Notes: generated from the letters alone by a model not told the origin. Positions 42,134 through 51,496 are shown, counted from the stretch's first letter. The stretch is DNA of 64,000 nt from Acidaminococcus sp. (GCA_022482815.1 JAKVOM010000001.1:248001-312000); one strand, 5' to 3'. Numbers and translations: made by a program.

Positions 42134-43411
42134 CTACTTCACGATGCTGGGAAGCCAGGTTGCCAGTTCCGGGAAGAAGCAAATCACAAGGATTCCCAGA
42201 GCCATGACGCAGATATACGGGATAACCCCGCGGATGATATCTTCCATCCGGCTGTCAGGGCTTACGCCTTTGAGGACAAAGAGGTTCATGCCGACAGGAG
42301 GCGTGATAAGAGCCATTTCCATGTTAATCTGCATCACAACGTTGAACCAGATGGGATCAAACCCCAGCTGTTTGATGACCGGGTACAGAATAGGAACGGT
42401 AATAAAGATAATGGAAACCGTTTCGAGGATGCACCCCAAAAAGAGAAGCAGGATATTGATCAGGAGGAAGAATACCCAGCGGCTTACATCCACTTCTGTC
42501 ACCATCGTCGTGAGGGCCTGCGGAACCTGAAGGATGGTAAGGACGAAGCCGAACAGAGAGGCTCCGACCATAATGGCAAAGATCATGGCCGAAGTTCCGA
42601 CGGTATCCATGAGGATTCCCGGAAGGTCGCGGAAGCTCAGGGTCCGGTAAATTACAAAAGTAATGAAAAGGGAATAAACCGTCCCTACAGCAGCCGCTTC
42701 AGTCGGCGTAAAGGCGCCTGTATAAATACCGCCCACAACAAGAATCGGAAGGAAAAGGCCCCAAATGGATGACCTGAGGGCCTTCATGCGTTCCTTGAAA
42801 GGTGCCTTGGGCTGAAGAGCCAGATGTTTCGATTGGTGCACCACAATGATAATGAAGAAAAGAGTCATCAAAACGCCGGGGATGACGCCGCTCATGAACA
42901 ACTGCCCAATGGATTCTCCCGTAATGGAGCCGTAGAGAATCATCGGAATCGAAGGCGGAATAAGGATGCCCAGCGTCCCGCCGCCGGCGACTGCACCAAG
43001 AACGACAGAGCGGTCATAGCCGCGCTTCAGCATTTCCGGAATTGCCATGGCCCCAATCGTGACCGCACAGGCCACACTGGATCCTGTAATAGCAGCAAAG
43101 ATGCCGCAGGCAACAATCGTTGCAATACCGAGACCGCCGGGAAGGTGACCGAGCCACTTATTGCCGAGTTCAAAGAGGTCGGAGCCTACATGTCCCTTGA
43201 GCAGAATGGCACTCATGAGGATGTAGAGCGGCACGGCACACAGCACGAAATCATCCAGTGCCTTATAAGCAAGGATTGGAATCTGTTCCAGGACGCCGTC
43301 GCCGGGCATAAAGAGCAGCATGCCCAGAAGGCCTGATGCTCCGAGGGAAAAGGCCACAGGAACACCGATGGCAAGAAGGATCAGCAAGGCAAGTGTAAAA
43401 AGAATAATCAT
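42134..43411 (-). CDS. dctM: TRAP transporter large permease subunit DctM
   Basis: 425 aa, about 12 transmembrane segments, normal length. Typical stretches: GVPVAFSLGASGLLG at the start, LGILIPPSIPMILYG, GAFTPTEAAAVGTVY and NMEMALITPPVGMNLFVLKG. It is the channel-forming subunit that uses a Na+ gradient to take up solute delivered by DctP. Overlaps dctQ by 4 nt (ATGA). Confidence 0.95.
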   Translation of the reverse strand: MIILFTLALLILLAIGVPVAFSLGASGLLGMLLFMPGDGVLEQIPILAYKALDDFVLCAVPLYILMSAILLKGHVGSDLFELGNKWLGHLPGGLGIATIVACGIFAAITGSSVACAVTIGAMAIPEMLKRGYDRSVVLGAVAGGGTLGILIPPSIPMILYGSITGESIGQLFMSGVIPGVLMTLFFIIIVVHQSKHLALQPKAPFKERMKALRSSIWGLFLPILVVGGIYTGAFTPTEAAAVGTVYSLFITFVIYRTLSFRDLPGILMDTVGTSAMIFAIMVGASLFGFVLTILQVPQALTTMVTEVDVSRWVFFLLINILLLFLGCILETVSIIFITVPILYPVIKQLGFDPIWFNVVMQINMEMALITPPVGMNLFVLKGVSPDSRMEDIIRGVIPYICVMALGILVICFFPELATWLPSIVK

Positions 43412-43926
43412 GCGGCCGCTCCTCCTTTCTTTTCACCATGGGATGCAAGAGCCTGCACATTTTCTATCAGCATCCGGACAAACTGCAGGAGCAGGACAAT
43501 CGTCCCGACCGGCAGGGATAACTGCGGAATCCACAGCGGCATGCGCAGGGTACTGGCAGCGAGCATATCCAGGTCGTAAGACATGTACGCCATTTCAGCC
43601 GACTTCCAGCAAAAAATGACAGTAAATATAATGCAAATGATGCAGGATACAATGCGCAGAATGATGTTCGTGCGCTCTGACAAATGGGAAATGACCATAT
43701 CGACATGGATGTGGCGGCCCTTGGCAAGGGCCGTCCCCATCCCCAGAAATCCTGCCATGAGAACACAATAGGTCGAAATTTCCGTCGCCCACTCTGTGGG
43801 TTGATTAAAGACCCCACGAGAAATGACTTCATAGAAAATCGCAAACACGGGAATAAAGAGAAGGATACCCGCCATAATGCCCGTGATGCGCGTTATGACG
43901 TCAAGGAAACGATTAAATGCTTTCAT
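43408..43926 (-). CDS. dctQ: TRAP transporter small permease subunit DctQ
   Basis: 172 aa, four transmembrane segments, with the family stretches NQPTEWATEISTYCVLMAGFLG and ALAKGRHIHVDM. Partner of DctM in the membrane. Gap of 15 bp from dctP. GGCGAGG precedes the start. Confidence 0.92.
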   Translation of the reverse strand: MKAFNRFLDVITRITGIMAGILLFIPVFAIFYEVISRGVFNQPTEWATEISTYCVLMAGFLGMGTALAKGRHIHVDMVISHLSERTNIILRIVSCIICIIFTVIFCWKSAEMAYMSYDLDMLAASTLRMPLWIPQLSLPVGTIVLLLQFVRMLIENVQALASHGEKKGGAAA

Positions 43927-43941
43927 GAACCTCGCCTTCCC

Positions 43942-44976
43942 TCATGCATTAGCAGCCATATCCAGAACCTTCTTACCGATTTCGCCGGTATGTTTCAGGA
44001 ACGTATCCCATACGGATTTCGTCGCGTCACGCCAAGCCTGAAGCTCAGCTTCCGGGACCACATAGACTTCCATGCCCTTTGCCTTCAGATCATTGAGGCC
44101 CTTTTCATCCATGGCCTTTGCATTTTTACGGATTTCGTCCCGGACTTCATTGGCTGCTTCCATGAAGGCCTTCTGCTGGTTGGCGTTCATCTTTTTGAAA
44201 GAACGGTCATTCATAGCCAGGATAAATTCAGGCGATGCATGATTCGTAATGGTCAGGTACTTGGCAACCTCATAGATTTTGCGGTCACGCATAGCGCTGG
44301 TACCGGAACTTTGTCCGTCAATCGTACCGCGCTGCAGAGCCATATAGACTTCACCGGAGCCCATCGTTACCGGGGAAGCGCCCAGTGCCTTGATGGTTTC
44401 CGAGGAAAGTTCGCTATAACCGCGCATCTTCAGGCCTTCAAAATCTTTCGGGGTCTTGATGGGTTTCTTATTGTTGGCAAACTGTACAAAACCGTAGTCT
44501 GCCCAATAAACAACCTTCACGTGCTTCTTTGCCAGTTCATCGGCCAGAATCTTGCCCATACCGCCGTCGATGGCACGGTCAATCTTCGCATAGTCCGGGA
44601 AAACAAAAGGCACATCAAAAACTTCCATGGCCGGAACAACCGTGGCCCAACGTCCTACCGTGTTGAGACCCATATCGACGCCGCCCGTCATGATGGCATC
44701 GTTCATACTCTTATCGTTATAAAGCTGGCCTGCCGGATACGCCGTGATAGACACTTCACCGTTGGTCTTATCCTTTACTTTCTGGATAAAAGAATCCACA
44801 CTCTTGGCAAGGGGATGATCGGCCGGTAAATGGTAGGCGAGCTTGTACTCAATTTTTCCGCCCTTTCCCGCGGATCCCGTATCCTTCGCTTCCTTCTTAC
44901 CGCAGCCGGCAGATACCACCATAATGGAGGCCATGCAGGCAGTGAGCACCATCTTCATGAATTTCCCTTTTTTCAT
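43942..44976 (-). CDS. dctP: TRAP transporter solute-binding lipoprotein DctP
   Basis: 344 aa. Start at 44976 after GAGGAGG; the longer frame upstream runs through the T-box leader and is not coding. Lipobox VVSAGC (residues about 20-25) anchors it. The DctP fold shows KLAYHLPADHPLAKSVDSF, FQGxMRGYSEL-type core (GLKMRGYSELSSE) with the substrate-gripping Arg, and ALQRGTIDGQSSG. The solute is not known; T-box control suggests that it is an amino acid, a derivative, or a linked compound. Confidence 0.93.
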   Translation of the reverse strand: MKKGKFMKMVLTACMASIMVVSAGCGKKEAKDTGSAGKGGKIEYKLAYHLPADHPLAKSVDSFIQKVKDKTNGEVSITAYPAGQLYNDKSMNDAIMTGGVDMGLNTVGRWATVVPAMEVFDVPFVFPDYAKIDRAIDGGMGKILADELAKKHVKVVYWADYGFVQFANNKKPIKTPKDFEGLKMRGYSELSSETIKALGASPVTMGSGEVYMALQRGTIDGQSSGTSAMRDRKIYEVAKYLTITNHASPEFILAMNDRSFKKMNANQQKAFMEAANEVRDEIRKNAKAMDEKGLNDLKAKGMEVYVVPEAELQAWRDATKSVWDTFLKHTGEIGKKVLDMAANA

Positions 44977-45040
44977 TTTTACTTCCTCCTCATTGCAAAC
45001 TTGAATGACAGGGACCGCTGTATACTGTATCCAAAAATAT

Positions 45041-45273
45041 TCAGGTATTAAAAACGCCCCTGCTGGATTTCTTCCAGCAGGGGCGACGGTTCGCGGTACC
45101 ACCCTACCATTGTACTCTTGGCCTTGTAACGCATCCACAGCGCCTTGCCCTAGGGACTCATGTCTTTCAGGTAAGGGGTTCGCAGGCGAGAAGCACGAAT
45201 TATTGGTCGCACCGTCTCACACCCACCGACGGCTCTCTGAGTTCCCTCTTTCGCGCTATTCCTGGTCATTACC
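45041..45273 (-). promoter_or_regulatory. T-box riboswitch upstream of the TRAP-LUD operon (specifier probably CCC, proline)
   Basis: On the minus strand the leader opens at 45273 with GGTAA pairing to TTACC (45170-45174). Stem I shows AGAGAG, a distal CCGTC/GACGG stem with GGTGGGTG loop, and the GAA motif (45179-45181) directly followed by CCC (45176-45178), the expected specifier position. The T-box AGGGTGGTACCGCG lies at 45092-45105, with TGGT fitting a tRNA ending ACCA. A terminator (45055-45085, CGCCCCTGCTGG / CCAGCAGGGGCG, then TTTTT) follows. The conserved elements are certain; the specifier is read by eye and could be off. Confidence 0.9.
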
Positions 45274-45302
45274 TTTAAATTTTGAAATTTGATATTGGGA
45301 CA

Positions 45303-45330
45303 ATTATAACATGCTTTTCTTCATTGTCAA
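45303..45330 (-). promoter_or_regulatory. Promoter of the T-box-TRAP operon
   Basis: TTGACA (45325-45330) and TATAAT (45303-45308), both perfect consensus, 16-bp spacer; transcription would start about 25 bp before stem I. Confidence 0.88.
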
Positions 45331-45414
45331 CATTTTATTTGATATATATTCTTGTTTCAGTAAAACATGTAAAGTAAGTGACAACATTTTTGTAATTTGT
45401 GCGTTTTGAGAAAA

Positions 45415-45695
45415 CATGAGAGAGTGGTTAGTTTGTAGCGGTTAGTACAATCGTCTGAGCAAGCTGTGGCGCTTCGCGCAAAAAAATGCTGTGACGCTGT
45501 GGCCGCCCAGGGCGGCGAAAGAAAAAAGCTATCCTCCCCCACTTCGTGGTTCTTCCTCCTTTCGAAGCCGCGAAGCGGCTTGAAAGGAGGTCCTAGAGGA
45601 ATTCCAAACCTTACGGTTTGGCTTAATTAAGGCGGCTTGAAAGGAGGTCGCGATAGGGGCTGGTACCCTAATTGGAGATTTGACTTGGCTTGAGT
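45415..45695. repeat. Degenerate composite intergenic repeat with M9 module
   Basis: C-module (AGAGAGTGGTTAGTTTGTAG, GGTTAGTACAATCGTCTGAG), then M9 (CTTCGTGGTTCTTCCTCCTT, GCCGCGAAGCGGC, GAAAGGAGGTCCTAGAGG, CCAAACCTTACGGTTTGG) and GGTCGCGATAGGGGCTGGTA, the last two shared with 12179-12260 and 3910-3945. Confidence 0.65.
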
Positions 45696-45718
45696 GGACG
45701 TCTGCTAACCTGCGGATA

Positions 45719-45727
45719 TGCTATAAT
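45719..45727 (+). promoter_or_regulatory. Extended -10 promoter of the M48 protease gene
   Basis: TGCTATAAT, an extended -10, 33 bp before the start codon; no clear -35. Confidence 0.55.
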
Positions 45728-45759
45728 AAGCAGGACAATCATACCGGGAGGTTCCTACG

Positions 45760-46641
45760 TTGAACTTATTCTTACTGATTCTTCAATTTGGTCTGGACTA
45801 TATTCTTCTGTCCATATATGTTTTCTTTTTCTACAGCCTGGCTGCCATGATTTTGCCGCCTTCCTCCATGGCCGAGCTCAATGCTTCACCCATGCTGCAG
45901 TCATCGGGGCTCTGTATGTGCCTCATCATACCGGCTATCCTGAGTCGCTTCCCCTTCTTCCAGCGCTTTCTCATCTACCTCATGGGCGTCAGGAAGGCAA
46001 AGGGAACGGAACGGGATATTCTGGAAGCCGCCGCGGCGCCAATTTTCCAGCGTGCACATGCGGAAAGAGAAGATTATCATCTCTTCGTAGATAATAAAAA
46101 ACAGCTCAATGCTTACGCCATCGGGGATAACAATATCGTCGTCACAAGGCCGGTTCTCTCGGCTCTTCCCATCCCCGAAATCAGCGGCATTCTGGCCCAT
46201 GAAATGGGACACCTTCAGCACCGCCACACGCGCTGGCTCCTCATAAGCTATGGCATGAGCATGCCCCTCGCCGTTTCAAATTTTCTCTACCGCATCATCG
46301 TCATGGTGCTTAGTCTCTTCCTTGCTATCCCCATTTTGGGTTTTCTTATTGCCCTTTTTGTTTTCGTTTTCAATGTCTTGATCCGCATTACAAGCGCCTG
46401 CATGGGACTTCCAATTCATTTGCTGGAACTTTACAACTCAAGACAGAATGAATACGAAGCCGACCGCTATGCCTGCAGCATCGGTCTTGGCGCCGAACTT
46501 TACGCTGCCCTGTCAGCTATCACACAGAACGGAGCCTATGAACAGACCGGATTTCTTGCCACCCTTTTCTCGGACCATCCTTTGACAAGGGATCGGCTGG
46601 AGCGGTTAGCTGAGATGGTGCAAAACGGCGTTGGAGAGTAA
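45760..46641 (+). CDS. M48-family membrane metalloprotease (HtpX-like)
   Basis: 293 aa. Two N-terminal membrane helices, then zinc motif HEMGH (in ISGILAHEMGHLQHRH), a membrane segment pair and the third zinc ligand in NEYEADRYA. These endopeptidases handle membrane-protein quality control. Start is TTG at 45760 with GGGAGG 8 nt upstream. Monocistronic, convergent with the MATE gene. Confidence 0.92.
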   Translation: MNLFLLILQFGLDYILLSIYVFFFYSLAAMILPPSSMAELNASPMLQSSGLCMCLIIPAILSRFPFFQRFLIYLMGVRKAKGTERDILEAAAAPIFQRAHAEREDYHLFVDNKKQLNAYAIGDNNIVVTRPVLSALPIPEISGILAHEMGHLQHRHTRWLLISYGMSMPLAVSNFLYRIIVMVLSLFLAIPILGFLIALFVFVFNVLIRITSACMGLPIHLLELYNSRQNEYEADRYACSIGLGAELYAALSAITQNGAYEQTGFLATLFSDHPLTRDRLERLAEMVQNGVGE

Positions 46642-46681
46642 AAGGCACCTGCCTCAGTGAGCGGAGGCGCTTCGTCGTGTT

Positions 46682-46736
46682 GAAAAAATCCTCGTACCCA
46701 GGCAATGATTGCCCAGGTGCGAGGACTATTTTTATG
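46682..46736. terminator. Bidirectional terminator between M48 and MATE genes
   Basis: ATCCTCGTACCCAGGCAAT pairs with ATTGCCCAGGTGCGAGGA, flanked by A-run and TATTTTTAT. Confidence 0.85.
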
Positions 46737-46805
46737 CAATTACCAATATATCACTGGCTGACGGTTTATCGACACATGGTTAAGAATGATTGCGCCCATG
46801 CATTG

Positions 46806-48152
46806 TCACTTCGCTGCACTCATTCTCCCATCCTTCTTCATTTTCCAGAACAAGGCCCCGATAAGTACATCGGCTGCGATCCAGCTAATCGGGTAGCAGT
46901 ACATAATATTCCGAAATGTCGGGTTCGCTGCATAGGCCGTGTAAAGCCACAGAAGGCGGCTCCCGACGATGCTCACCAGCATAGCAACAGCCGGCGGCAG
47001 GGAATTGCCAAAGCCCCGCATGGAAGCGGCCATGCTTTCGTAAATCGTGCAAAGGAAATAGAATCCTATAATCAGATGGATTCTCATCATACCGAGTTCT
47101 ACGCCTTCCTCACTAAGCCCAAAGAATCCCAGGAAAGGACGCGCCAGGAGGAATACAATACCTGTGAGGATGCAAGTGAAAATGAAGTTCAGCTTCATGC
47201 CCCTCCGCACGATCTCATCGCACCGTTTCAGGTTCCCGGCCCCATAATTCTGGCTTGTAAAAGTCGTAATTGCCTGGCCAAAAGCAATGATAAACGGATA
47301 GGTATTGATTTCCATCACAAAGGCAGCTGCCGATGCCGCCATGGCAAGAGCCCCTTCACTATTGATGGCTGACTGGATGACCAGATTGGAAAGATTAAAG
47401 ACCATGCCCTGAATGCCGGCTGGCACCCCGATGCGAAGAATCTCCCTGATATCATTCATGCGAACCCGGATAGCACCCGGATAAAAATGCAGGACACCGT
47501 GGCCATGCCGCAGCATCCGAACCAGGAGTCCGGAACTGACATAATTGGCAATGGCCGTCATAGCCACCACGCCGGTAAGACCAAGACCGCAGGCAACGGC
47601 CGCCAGATTTCCCACGATGTTGACAATACTTGCCGTCAAAAGAGCCAGCAGGGGCGTCCGTACGTTCCCATGACTGCGGTAAATAGCCGAGAAGAAATCA
47701 TAGAGTGTCATCCCCGGCATGCCAAGCAAATAAATGCGTAGATAATGTTCCGAGGCATCACGCACTTCCATTGGCACGTCCATCCAGACCATAAGCGGAT
47801 CCGCAAAAATTTCTCCGACAAGAAGAATAAAAAGACCTGTCAGAACAGCCATAAGTACCGTCGTATGAATGGCCTCGGAGGCTTCCTTAAGACGGTTTCC
47901 GCCCAAAAAGCGGGCAATGAGAACATTGGCCCCCAGGGAAATTCCCAGAAACAGATTGACCAGAATGCCAATAATGGGGGCATTGTTGCCCACAGCTGCC
48001 AGTGCCTCCGTCCCGACAAAACGGCCAAGCACAAGAATATCTGCCGTATTGAACATCTGCTGCAGAATTCCTATGAGAGCCACCGGAACGGCAAACCTGA
48101 ATAAAGGTCTCGTCAAAGACCCATGAAGCATATCAATTTCGGAACGACTCAT
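46806..48152 (-). CDS. MATE-family efflux transporter
   Basis: 448 aa, 12 membrane segments. Typical stretches: QQMFNTADILVLGRFVG in helix 1-2 and FTSQNYGAGNLKRCDEIVRRG in the middle. Second MATE protein of the window, unrelated in neighbours to that at 30663. The start at ATG 48152 is preferred over a GTG at 48161. Substrate unknown. Confidence 0.92.
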   Translation of the reverse strand: MSRSEIDMLHGSLTRPLFRFAVPVALIGILQQMFNTADILVLGRFVGTEALAAVGNNAPIIGILVNLFLGISLGANVLIARFLGGNRLKEASEAIHTTVLMAVLTGLFILLVGEIFADPLMVWMDVPMEVRDASEHYLRIYLLGMPGMTLYDFFSAIYRSHGNVRTPLLALLTASIVNIVGNLAAVACGLGLTGVVAMTAIANYVSSGLLVRMLRHGHGVLHFYPGAIRVRMNDIREILRIGVPAGIQGMVFNLSNLVIQSAINSEGALAMAASAAAFVMEINTYPFIIAFGQAITTFTSQNYGAGNLKRCDEIVRRGMKLNFIFTCILTGIVFLLARPFLGFFGLSEEGVELGMMRIHLIIGFYFLCTIYESMAASMRGFGNSLPPAVAMLVSIVGSRLLWLYTAYAANPTFRNIMYCYPISWIAADVLIGALFWKMKKDGRMSAAK

Positions 48153-48234
48153 AATACCCACTCACCCTTTGCATATCCCTTTTCCCTGGTTTCATTATAC
48201 GCTATACGTCCAGAGGGAGAAAGTACCGGTAGAA

Positions 48235-48543
48235 CAGAAGTAAGTGGGGAGTACAATCGTGCGGGCAAATTGTCGGCTGAAGCAGGAGGCTGTCAGCAGC
48301 TAGCTTGCAGATAGCAATTGGCTGCAGCCAACGGAAGGCAATGAAAGGCGCTTTTGGCCTATGGCATTTAGCCTTGGCGATAGCAGTGTGTTAAAGCTTT
48401 TAATTCAAGTAAAATATGATATAAAACCTGAAATTTAGCACTTCTCCTGAATTTCAGGTTTTATTTTTATAAGTTCTTAGAAAAATGCCCTGGCAATTTT
48501 TCTTCCACGGGCGGGAAGCGGACGGCGGGCTGCGGAAAGCATG
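48235..48543 (+). repeat. Composite intergenic repeat, copy R8 (plus orientation)
   Basis: C remnant (AGTACAATCGTGCGGGC), GCAG/TAGC words (CTGTCAGCAGCTAGCTTGC), B (GAAAGGCGCTTTTGGCC near 48340), tail (AGCAGTGTGTTAAAGC), palindrome A (48423-48462, one mismatch), D (48475-48540, TTCTTCCACGGGCGGG). Confidence 0.8.
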
Positions 48544-48578
48544 AAGGCCAACGAGAACAGGACGTTCCCGTTGGCCTT
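48544..48578. terminator. Hairpin after the DAACS transporter gene
   Basis: AAGGCCAACG-A-GAAC pairs with GTTC-C-CGTTGGCCTT. No T-run on the minus strand, so termination strength is unclear. The interval 48579-48659 shows no gene. Confidence 0.55.
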
Positions 48579-48659
48579 CTTGATTCGTTTTTAGGGGGAT
48601 AGATCGAATCTGTCATCAAAATTACAGGTATTCTCGATTCAGCAACAAACTGTTTTTAC

Positions 48660-49886
48660 TCAATTCTCTCTGAAGGTTCCTTCACTCTTGGAAACCATAA
48701 CCGCTGTAGCAGCATCACCCATAATGTTAGGAACAACACGGCCCATATTCAGGATACGGTCGATGCCTGCCAAAAGGCCGATAGCTTCCATAGGAAGATT
48801 GACCGATGAAAGAACGATAGTCAGCATCACGAGACCGGAGCCAGGAATACCGGCAGTCCCGATAGATGCCAGGGTTCCCGACAGCATAATCATGATCTGC
48901 TGCGTAAAAGTAAGATCCACTCCGAAAATCTGTGCCGTAAATACAACGGCTACGGCTTCATAGATAGCGGTCCCGTTCATATTCATGACGGCCCCGAAAG
49001 GAATGACGAAGTTAGCAGTTTCTTCATCAACACCCAGTCTCTTGACACCTTCCAGGTTCAGCGGAATTGTCGCTACACTGGAGCACGTCGCGAAAACAAA
49101 GGTCATAGCCTCTTTCATGGTCTTTAAGAACTTCACCGGGGACACATGCGACATAACGCCTACCATCAGCCCGGCCTGTACAACAATCAGGTAGAACAAG
49201 GAGCAGATATAGAGTGCCGCAATCGTCTTAAGATACGGAATCAAGATTGCCGTTCCGTTCTTCCCTACGACCGTCGCCATAAGGCCAAGGACACCATAGG
49301 GCGTGAATTCGAGCACGATGTTAGTAATTTCCTTCATCGCTTCCTGACCGCTGCGGCAGAACTCAAGAACAGCCTTTCCTTTATCGCCTATCTTGAGAAG
49401 TGCAAATCCCAGGAAGAGGGAGAAGAAAATGATCTGCAGCAAGTTCATCTTTGCCAGCGATTCAAAGACGTTCTTCGGAATAATATTGAGCAGCGTATTA
49501 ATGAACGATACATTCTCCACGGTCTTAGGTTTGGCTGCGGTAGAAATATCGACAAGAGAAACGCCGGACCCGATATTCATGACGTTCGAAACAACAAGAC
49601 CCAGCACGATAGCAACGGCGGTACTTACCAGAAAGATAATGACTGTCTTGACGCCGATTCGTCCCAATCTCTTTCCGTCACCTACATCGGCCGCTGCACA
49701 GACGAGCAGCGTAAAGACGAGGGGTGCCACAACCATCGTAAGAAGTTTCGTCAAGATAGTTCCAAGAGGTGCAAGCACTGCTGCTTCAGGGCCCATGACC
49801 AGCCCCAGCAAAATACCCACAACAAAGCCTATCATAATGCGGGTAAACAGGCTCAGGCGATTCCAAGGTTTAAAGAAGAATCCCAT
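48660..49886 (-). CDS. Dicarboxylate/amino acid:cation symporter (DAACS, GltP-like)
   Basis: 408 aa. Family motifs: TKLLTMVVAPLVF, the serine-rich hairpin CSSVATIPLN, NMNGTAIYEAVAVVF, the second hairpin TAGIPGSG, and the substrate-binding helix GIDRILNMGRVVPNIMGD. The family imports glutamate, aspartate, C4-dicarboxylates or serine/threonine. It is 18 bp downstream of a UxaA-type dehydratase, so it probably imports that enzyme's substrate, an acidic hydroxy acid. Confidence 0.93.
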   Translation of the reverse strand: MGFFFKPWNRLSLFTRIMIGFVVGILLGLVMGPEAAVLAPLGTILTKLLTMVVAPLVFTLLVCAAADVGDGKRLGRIGVKTVIIFLVSTAVAIVLGLVVSNVMNIGSGVSLVDISTAAKPKTVENVSFINTLLNIIPKNVFESLAKMNLLQIIFFSLFLGFALLKIGDKGKAVLEFCRSGQEAMKEITNIVLEFTPYGVLGLMATVVGKNGTAILIPYLKTIAALYICSLFYLIVVQAGLMVGVMSHVSPVKFLKTMKEAMTFVFATCSSVATIPLNLEGVKRLGVDEETANFVIPFGAVMNMNGTAIYEAVAVVFTAQIFGVDLTFTQQIMIMLSGTLASIGTAGIPGSGLVMLTIVLSSVNLPMEAIGLLAGIDRILNMGRVVPNIMGDAATAVMVSKSEGTFREN

Positions 49887-49904
49887 GATTTTCGCTTCCT
49901 TTCC

Positions 49905-51065
49905 TCACACAAAACGGCAGATATGATCTACTGCAATGTCAGAGAATCCATAAATCTCCGCTTTTGTCATTTTCCCATTGCAGACATCTTTCATTTCTTC
50001 AAGCAGCTCTTTCCCACATTCCTTAAAGGTTTTCGTACCTTTGATAATGGGGCTCAAGTCAAAGTCCATATTGTCTTCCATCCGGCGATACGTATTTTCA
50101 TTGGCAGTCACCTTATAGACAGGAGCAATGGCGTTGCCTGTCGGGGTTCCCCGCCCCGTCGTAAAGATAACAGCGCTGCATCCGGCAGCCACCATGGAAG
50201 TGACGGAAGAAATATCATACCCTGCCGTATCCATGACGATAGCCCCCGTCTTGGACGGTTTTACGGCCTGGTCCAGTACCTCCACAATAGGACGTGTTCC
50301 GCCCTTCCGGATACAGCCGAGACTTTTCTCATCGATTGTAGAAAGGCCGCCGGCCTTATTGCCGGGTGTCGGCTGGCCTGCGCGGCAGTCCTGTCCGGCC
50401 AGTTTCAGATGCTCTTCGTACCGTTCGCAAATGCGGATGATGGCGTTGTGAAGAGCCGGGGAAGCGGCGCGCTTGGCGAGTACGTGTTCGCCCCCGATCC
50501 ATTCAATGGATTCACTCATAATCGTGGAAGCACCTAAATCGACGAGCAGGTCACTCAGTTCACCTACGGCCGGGTTACTGGCAATGCCGGACGTCGCATC
50601 CGATCCGCCGCACTCGATGCCAAGGAGAAGATTGGAGATATCCACCAGTTCACGCTGCTGCAGCGAAGCGTCCATTACCATTTTCCGAGCGGCACGGATG
50701 GCTTTTTCAGCAGTTTTAACGGTTCCGCCTTCTTCCTGAATTCCATAGGAAACTACCGGTTTACTGGTCATCTTCTTGATTTTGTCCCGCAGCGCGGCAT
50801 GACCTACGGTCTCACAGCCCAGCCCGATGATGACCACGCCATAGACATTCGGATTCGTCGCAAATCCCGTCAGGATTCTCTGCGACATCTCCGTATTGGC
50901 AGCCACATCAGAGCAGCCCGTATTGAATATGATATTTTTGGTTCCCTTTACCTGGCTCGAAACCACCCGGCACGTCTCACTGGCACAGGCACAAGTCGGC
51001 AGAATCAGAACATGATTTCTGATTCCCGCTCTTCCTTCCGGTCTCTTATAGCCCCAAATCTGCAT
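49905..51065 (-). CDS. UxaA-family dehydratase/lyase large subunit
   Basis: 386 aa. Start at 51065 after AAGGAGG. It contains GRAGIRNHVLILPTCACASE, FNTGCSDVAAN, GLGCETVGH, IECGGSDATSGIASNPAVG and IFTTGRGTPTGNAIAPVYKVTAN, all conserved in altronate/galactarate dehydratases and in (2R)-sulfolactate sulfo-lyase large subunit. Partnered with the SAF-domain gene 13 bp upstream. Enzymes of this two-gene type remove water or sulfite from hydroxy acids. Substrate undetermined. Confidence 0.88.
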   Translation of the reverse strand: MQIWGYKRPEGRAGIRNHVLILPTCACASETCRVVSSQVKGTKNIIFNTGCSDVAANTEMSQRILTGFATNPNVYGVVIIGLGCETVGHAALRDKIKKMTSKPVVSYGIQEEGGTVKTAEKAIRAARKMVMDASLQQRELVDISNLLLGIECGGSDATSGIASNPAVGELSDLLVDLGASTIMSESIEWIGGEHVLAKRAASPALHNAIIRICERYEEHLKLAGQDCRAGQPTPGNKAGGLSTIDEKSLGCIRKGGTRPIVEVLDQAVKPSKTGAIVMDTAGYDISSVTSMVAAGCSAVIFTTGRGTPTGNAIAPVYKVTANENTYRRMEDNMDFDLSPIIKGTKTFKECGKELLEEMKDVCNGKMTKAEIYGFSDIAVDHICRFV

Positions 51066-51078
51066 GATTCCTTCCTCC

Positions 51079-51378
51079 TTATTCCTTGACCAGTTCACTT
51101 TCGTAATCACGGGGCACGCTGTAAATATTTTTATCGGAAACCCAGTGCCCCGCCTCAATCGGACATGTCGTCCTTCCAATCATTTCGCCGTACTTCAGGA
51201 CAACATCGCCTTTTTCCAAATTGCAAAGTGCAATCTTATGGCAAAAAGGAATAGCCTCCTCCGCTGTTATGGATTTCAAGGTATCCCCATCCATATAGCT
51301 GACAAGTTCGCCCGCAGCAACAGCAGCTACGCAGGTAACGACGTTATCTTTGGCATCCATCAGCAATGCGTTGATCAT
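51079..51378 (-). CDS. UxaA-family small subunit (SAF domain)
   Basis: 99 aa, a single SAF domain: MINALLMDAKDNVVTCVAAV, AIPFCHKIALCNLEKGDVVLKYGEMIGR, typical of the altronate dehydratase N-terminal part, here as a separate gene. Start at 51378 rests on AGGAG about 12 nt upstream; a longer start at 51420 is possible. Divergent from LysR at 51497. Confidence 0.87.
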   Translation of the reverse strand: MINALLMDAKDNVVTCVAAVAAGELVSYMDGDTLKSITAEEAIPFCHKIALCNLEKGDVVLKYGEMIGRTTCPIEAGHWVSDKNIYSVPRDYESELVKE

Positions 51379-51496
51379 TTTGTATCGCGCTCCTATTTGA
51401 ATTTTCTGTATGTTCATCATATAATAGGGCTACAGTAAAAACAATTTATGTTTATTAAAAGCTTATTAAATATTTTTTAATTAGGAAGGAACAGTT

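Noticed and set aside
45051-45138. DctP start in the upstream part of the reading frame
   Set aside because: That frame overlaps the T-box and its terminator. The ATG at 44976 has a GAGGAGG site and begins a normal lipoprotein signal.
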